A DNA stretch of 64,000 bases, taken from the NCBI GenBank assembly GCA_026075535.2, contig AP026548.1:3968001-4032000 (forward strand), given 5' to 3'. This DNA is from Tricholoma matsutake. Taxonomy: Eukaryota; Basidiomycota; Agaricomycetes; Agaricales; Tricholomataceae. Below, one piece after another: positions 58,701-64,000 of this stretch (positions are counted from its first letter, which is position 1; each line of letters starts with the position of its first letter). A model generated the notes under the pieces. The model was not told the DNA's origin. It saw only the letters and a program-made list of their open reading frames with translations, and ran no database searches. The translations under genes were made by a program, and so were the position numbers.

Positions 58701-59111
58701 TGATGGTGATGGTTTGGGGGAGCCATTGTTGACTCCAGATGGTCCTACCTCACCCATCTGCAAGTCCGGATTTGCTTCCAGAATGACCTGCAATGGACAA
58801 CCTTGATTGTCAACATTTCCTGGGAGATCATTAGATGTATAGTTGTCAAAATCCTCACCCATAGTAGAGTTATGCATGGCGTCCTCTGCTAACAAAAGGG
58901 CTTGTCGAGCAGGAGCTCGGCGTCCAATGACCTGTTGCTTCAGTGAAGGGTGAGATGATTTCTTTTGTCCAGTCTTCCTTATTGAGGGCTGATTCTGTGC
59001 AAGGATACTCAACATCAAAAGTGAAGGACCTTGCCCTGCCTCATGATGCCTTTCAGTCTTCCGGATGACCAACTTGCCACAATTACATGCACAGAGACGC
59101 TTAGGGGCCAT
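55718..59111 (-). CDS. Plavaka-type transposase, uninterrupted
   Basis: Four exons give 1,084 aa: 59,111-58,358, 58,316-56,768, 56,720-56,117 and 56,065-55,718. Introns are 41, 47 and 51 bp, and no stop or frameshift occurs. The start MAPKRLCACNCGKL has a Cys pair, followed by a basic segment and an acidic stretch (EESDEEDEEDEV, about residues 190-205). The transposase region has Cys clusters (YHCCPSSCICYTGPY, CPKC, near 316-340) and LGLSTDGFGPF near 430 with a likely catalytic Asp. It continues with MKGHNAISPCHMC near 535 and LSFPVSFPYNFMHLIW, and after intron 2 LLHIAPSIRAMGPVWAYWAF. The end is CVVGRIKDHGRWSIIDRS. Plavaka enzymes belong to the CMC/EnSpm (CACTA) group and cut and paste DNA. 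An upstream ATG at 59,144 would add 11 residues. Catalytic residues are assigned by pattern only. Confidence 0.85.
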
Positions 59112-59149
59112 GACTGAGGAGCAGATGTTAATGGGCATGCTCATAGGGA

Positions 59150-59960
59150 CATGGGGATCAGCTCACCAGAATATACCTCTCCACACCCATTATTGTCCTC
59201 CTTGTTGTCAACTTGAGCCTTGATATCAATGAAACAGCGGAACGCTGTGCGTCGTGCCTTCAGCAATGTTCCTAAGTTTCCTATGAGCAGATATCAGCAT
59301 TTTGTATTGATTTTTATTGGATTCTTAGGCTTATTTTTTGTATTATCATTCATTTGGCATGTACTATGTATCTAGTTTACTGACTAGCAAAATGAATCAA
59401 AAGGAACTTACTCAAGGGGGGCAACGAGGAGGACGGTGGACCAAGAAAAGTTGAAGGTGGTGGTTGAAATGAAAGCGAGAAAGTGTGTGAAACCTGGCAA
59501 ACAAATGTTGATATTGTTTGGAATGTTCAATCCTCAGCTATCCAGTTATGTCTTACCCTGGACATAACCAGATAGCCAAGGATTGAACATTCCGAACAAT
59601 ATCAACATTTGTCTGCCGGGTTTCACACACTTTCTTGCTTTCATCCCAACCACCACCTTCAACTTTTCTTGGTCTGCCATCCTCCTCATTGCCCCCCTTG
59701 AGTAAGTTCCTTTTGATTCATTTTGCTAGTCAGTAAACTAGATACATAGTACATGCCAAATGAATGATAATACAAAAAATAAGCCTAAGAATCCAATAAA
59801 AATCAATACAAAATGCTGATATCCGCTCATAGGAAACTTAGGAATGTTGCTGAAGCCATGAGGAACAACATCCCAGATGCAGTCCGCCATTTCCTCGACA
59901 TTGAGGCTCAAGTAGGCGACGAGGAGGACAGTGATGGGTCTGGAGATGGACCTCCTGGTA
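59150..59960. repeat. Palindrome between the Plavaka gene and the KOW pseudogene
   Basis: 59,261-59,552 is the inverse of 59,561-59,852, with an 8-base loop (TTACCCTG); paired positions always sum to 119,113, so there is no net indel. Weaker symmetry continues about 100 bases outward on each side. The right arm contains the 5' end of the KOW gene (RKLRNVAEAM), so the left arm is an inverted copy of that 5' end and its upstream DNA. It would act as a shared divergent promoter region if both genes were transcribed. Confidence 0.92.
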
Positions 59961-62600
59961 AGTTGACTCCAGCACTCCCTACGAGCACCGTTAATCTGTT
60001 TACATTCTAGACAACTTCATTGATGATCAGGTTGGACAACCAAAAGATGCGCCAGGGCTCCTGGGGAACAAGCTGCCTGACCGAGGCGAGGAGGATCTGA
60101 ACGACTTCTTGTCGGGAATCTTGGAATGGTTGTGTAACCTCAATGCACAGCGGCCAAGATATGATGACAATGTCGATTCCAACAACTCAGACACCCCAGC
60201 TGCCATCACTTCATGCATGCCAACTAATGCAGACTATCCATTACTGAGGGTTTGCTGCACTGTGAGCCTCAATCATTACAATTTTGTGATAGCCTACTGA
60301 CTTATTATACCTAGCTAGGGAAGGAGAGTGATGCCGTAGCCTACCTGTTTAGGGTTGTGCAACCAGAACACAAGTTGAGGTCTGCATTCTCGCGGGATTC
60401 AGTTTGCGGGTGGTTTTATATTGAGGCCTTCATGAACCCCATGCTGTCTAAGCTGCTACATTCTGACCCACAACTTATTCGCCCACAAGAGGGTTTTGGG
60501 GTGATTGACATGGAAGAGTGGACTATGCTATTGGATATGGATGATGAAAGGTACCCCTCTGTTGGAGATTGGGTTACCATCCACCATGGGTTGTACAAAG
60601 GGGATGTAGGCTACGTTTGGTCCATCGAGAACTGGAGTCAAATCACCCTTCTTTTAGTTCCTCGCCTCCCTTCCCCTCCCGTGGTTGGTTCTTCTTCTGG
60701 GAAAAGGGAATGATCTGGTACCCGTGCCAACCCCCGCCTGTTTACCAAGGACATGGTGATGAACTTTGCGAGGAACCATGGCATCACACAATTCCAGAAA
60801 GGGGAGGACAATTCATGGTGGACCATCTTGGGTCATAAGTTTGAGCACGCTCTCGAAATTAGGACATTCCACCACCATTCAGTCTCGTCTACCTCTGTCT
60901 CCATGCCTAGTAGTACATTTTACAAGTTTAAAAAGGCCCCTCACCCAGACATCATGAACACGACATTCCCTTGCCCTTCAGAATAGAAATTTTCTGAAGG
61001 TGAATGTGTGGTAGCCATTAAGCCCTCAGAAAAGTGAGGCATTATTAAAGCCATGCATCCTCATTCAGTGGAGGTGGATCTTGAGGATGGCAAGGGCATA
61101 GCGAATGTCCCTTGGTCCAATTTGAGAAAGTATGTTGCCGTCGGTGACTTTGCTGAAGTGATAAGTGGAGCTCTCTGTGGAGAAAAAGGATGGGTAGTAG
61201 AAATTAGTGGTGATGAATTTGAAAGTGTTTGGATTGCTGAATGGTCTGAATGCCAAGAAATAAGTGGTGGCATAACAGCTGTTGGAAGGGGCGGCATACA
61301 TGGTGGAGTGCTTCACAACATCCTAATGGTAGGTACATGGCCAAACTTTTGCAACCAACCACTAATCAACCTTTACCAGGGACACCATGTCCATATAAAT
61401 TGGGTCAAGGTTATCAACCCGCCACTCACATTTATGAAGCAACAGTCTATGTCAAGCAGTACATCAGCAGATCCGCTCATTGCCCACCCAACCCATCCAT
61501 TCGCATTGGATCCATCAGAGCGCGCACCATGGATCAAAACAGAAGTCATTGTCTGCAAGGTCAAGCATCCAATGAAGGGTTATCATGCAATCATCAAGGA
61601 TGTTCTGCCTCTGCAGGACAATTTAAGTGGCCTCAGAATAACTGCTCAGTTCACCCACATTAACCCTGCCCATCCATTCAAAACTGAGGTTTTGGACTAT
61701 GATGATGTTGTGGAAGTATCGTATTTTACTCTAATTTCTGTCAGCGGGCATTGTGACTAATTTCCTTCGAGTTCCAGTCTCCACTTATATGATTTTGCCC
61801 CATCTTTGAGTGACCTCTTCAAACCTCTTCTGAGACATCCTGTGAGGGCTCCAGCACCCCAGCGAACCCCAGCTGATGGTGGTAGTTGTACCCCCATGCC
61901 AAATTACATTCTCTCATCGCCCGCTTGGAATCCATCATCACGGACTCCATGGACTCCCCTCCCTGATTTCCCAGAGATTGAGTTGGCTTCCTCTTCTCAT
62001 CAGCTGCCTATCTCCCCACAGCAGCAACATCCAGTGCACCCTCTACTAGACTCGTGACTTACTGGTGCAAAAATGAAGGTATCGGTTATGGGTGGAGAAC
62101 ATAAAGATAAGGAAGTGGCTGTTACAATTATGCAAGTATCTGGGCAACTATCCATCCGGTGGAGACGTGCCATCTCACCAGAACAGGCAGGGAATGCAAG
62201 CAGAAGGCCCTAAAGCACAGGCAGAACCTCTATAGCAGTGGTATCAATGGACAAACAGTCTATAGCCTATGTGGATATCTAGCATGCAGTCATGTGACCA
62301 TGTCTCTAACTCCACCAGGTGCTGCCGCCATGGCTACATGTGCCCCCCTACACAATAGCAATGCCCTCATTGCGATCTCAACTCTAGATGAAAAGAAACA
62401 AGGAAAATGATGTCTAAAATGCCTGATGATATGTGCAGTGAATGAATGTCCAATGATAATATATGCAGGTAAAATATGAAAATAAAAGGTAAAGCTCAGC
62501 GAGGTGGTGTCCAACCCAGAGCACAAAGAGCTCGACTCAGATTTGCAAGATGGGGGTCTTGATCCCAGTTTAGCTTTAGAGCAGGAGCTGAAGGGTGATG
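59813..62600 (+). pseudogene. Spt5-like NGN/KOW protein, broken by stops
   Basis: Exons follow a mushroom Spt5-like family. The acidic start is MRNNIPDAVRHFLDIEAQ, then NFIDDQ after an intron 59,961-60,010. An NGN-like domain follows (AYLFRVVQPEHKLRSAFSRD, CGWFYIEAFMNPMLSKLLHS) and a KOW motif (VGDWVTIHHGLYKGDVGYVW). A second KOW region is at 61,130-61,210 (VGDFAEVISGALCGEKGWVV), with linker HPFALDPSERAPWIKTEVI. A third KOW-like piece lies near 62,070 (MKVSVMGGEHKDKEVAVTIM). In-frame stops at 60,711 (TGA), 60,984 (TAG) and 61,035 (TGA) and later frame changes kill it. True Spt5 is a transcription elongation factor; the role of this multi-copy relative is unknown. Confidence 0.75.
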
Positions 62601-62609
62601 GCGAGTAAA

Positions 62610-63994
62610 CATAGGTTGAGGATGAGGTGGGCAAACATAGGATAATGAATCTGGATGAAAGAATTGTCACGATGGTGAAGAGACTCGAGGTGGGGCTCGT
62701 CGTCGTCGAGTCCATCGTCGTAGAGCTCCAAATGGCTGTACACAGGTATTCCGTAGACACAAGAGGTCTCGGGGGAGCAAGGGCCTGGTGGGGAGGGACT
62801 CAGCATCTTCAGCCCAGTCTAAATGGGTAAGCAGTGGCAAAATGGCTTGTTTCGAGCTGGGGTGGGCTGGGCTGGGGCAGACAGGGGGTGTAGCAGGTGT
62901 CGACGGTGATGCAGGCGGGGTGTACCACACGGGTTCTGGGGAAACGGGTCGTTTACGGCCATACTGGGGTGAGCTGGGTGGTTGAGAGGTGTGCCAGGTG
63001 TGTTCTGCTGGGTCTGGTGATGTATCCTGGCATTTCTGAGCTGTGGGCTGTGGTCTAGAATGGGGCAGAGTGGGGGGTTGAGCCGTCATCAACAGAAATG
63101 TCGCTGATGACGTGGCAGGCCATGTGGATGCATAGGGCGTCGTAATGGGCTCATTGTGCATAATGGGGGCAAGGGGTGCTAGCAAGGGTAGACTGGGAGG
63201 CATGGGGATGCTCCTGGATTGTTGTTGACGAGGGGGGGCTGGCAGGGTTTGTCCGTTGAGCAGATGGTACATTTTGATGAGCACAGTTGCTTGTCATCTC
63301 ATAACTGATCTTGCTGGGCTGTGGACGACTTTTGTGCATTGCTTACAGTGTGGTGAGCCGTCTCCAAGGTGTGTGCAGTGGTCTGGGTGCCAGACAAGGC
63401 TCTAGGCGTTGTTTTCCGGGTGGTTGTAGCAGTAGTTGCCACCGTTGTTAGTAGTGACGTGGCAGTGACAATGGGCAGCTCAGGGTGCAAAAGGAGAGGC
63501 TGGGGAGTTAGCTGGGGTGCAGTGGGTTGGGCTGGAAGTGACTGCCGTCAGATCTGAGCAGCAGGTGGGTGTTTTGAAGCAAGGGGAGCAGTGGTGGTGG
63601 CCGTTGTCGACGTTGTTGGCAGTGTTGATGGGGCTGATGGGGCTGTTGCTATGGATGACATGGCAGGCGGGTGTGGTGATGACAGGCTGGTGGAATTGTT
63701 GTGGGGTTCCATTTGCATATCGGTGTTGGCAGAGGTGGTGGGGGTGGTCTGGGTGCCTGTATCCACAGTTACACTGGTCGTCAGCTCTGTTTTCACACTC
63801 TTATCGATCTCGACCTGTTGATTTTCCTCCCATATCTCTCGTTCTGCTGTTCGCCCTTTCTCTTCACCTTCTTTCAGCCCTTTCTTGTATCCCTCTCGTC
63901 TTCCTTCCTCTAAAATAGATGCTCTCCCTTTCTCCAGTGTTCGCATGATCCTGGCCTTCACCAAATCATATGCTTGCTCTTGACCTTGTGCCAT
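62610..63994 (-). pseudogene. Coiled-coil and proline-rich protein, broken
   Basis: The minus-strand start MAQGQEQAYDLVKARIMRTL is followed by a Glu/Lys-rich helix (EEGRREGYKKGLKEGEEKGR). A Thr/Ser/Pro-rich tail runs to a TGA at 63,548. Downstream, in another frame, Pro-rich sequence leads to the conserved-looking end LDWAEDAESLPTRPLLPRDL then QPFGALRRWTRRRRAPPR (stop at 62,667). Such E/K-coil plus DWAEDAESLP proteins recur in mushroom genomes as repeated open frames, but I know no function. Stops and a frame shift break it here. The upstream region lies beyond the window. Confidence 0.55.
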
Positions 63995-64000
63995 GATGGC

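Overview
The window is nuclear DNA of a filamentous basidiomycete, most likely an Agaricomycete. Supporting signs are very short introns (41-60 bp) with GT..AG ends, a PriA/CPL1-like secreted protein, a fungal SLATT protein, KDZ and Plavaka transposases and chromodomain Gypsy elements. I cannot name the species. No tRNA, rRNA or CRISPR was seen.

Most of the window is nested transposon debris. From 1 to 9.9 kb lie a decayed CxC2-KDZ transposase, a Plavaka tail split by a solo LTR, a broken cytochrome P450 and a Copia pol remnant. From 10.5 to 19.6 kb lies a large, imperfect palindrome of satellite-like units. From 19.6 to 33.3 kb lie stacked Gypsy elements. A 6.9-kb chromodomain Gypsy at 25,956-32,893 sits in an older Gypsy gag with an exact 5-bp target duplication. 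It carries a nested solo LTR and an internal inversion. A foldback element with CACTA ends interrupts a second Gypsy integrase. From 33.3 to 36.1 kb lies a candidate TIR element containing a hAT-like element.

A gene island at about 36.6-46.8 kb holds three intact-looking host genes: a two-TM SLATT protein, a secreted PriA/CPL1-like protein and an FMN-binding split-barrel protein. It also holds two small hAT-type MITEs and a dead tyrosine recombinase. From 48.5 to 55.3 kb come another non-autonomous hAT element and two nested Gypsy gag/LTR fragments. From 55.7 to 64 kb lies an uninterrupted, spliced Plavaka transposase gene (1,084 aa). It faces an Spt5-like NGN/KOW pseudogene across a nearly perfect palindrome, and a coiled-coil/proline-rich pseudogene follows.

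The least explained pattern is a 20-bp near-palindrome (CTGTGAGCAACTGCTCGCAG type). It recurs at nine places beside GACAAT-type low-complexity DNA, twice inside hAT-like elements whose terminal repeats differ. All gene models were read by eye. Family names rest on recognised motifs, not on searches.
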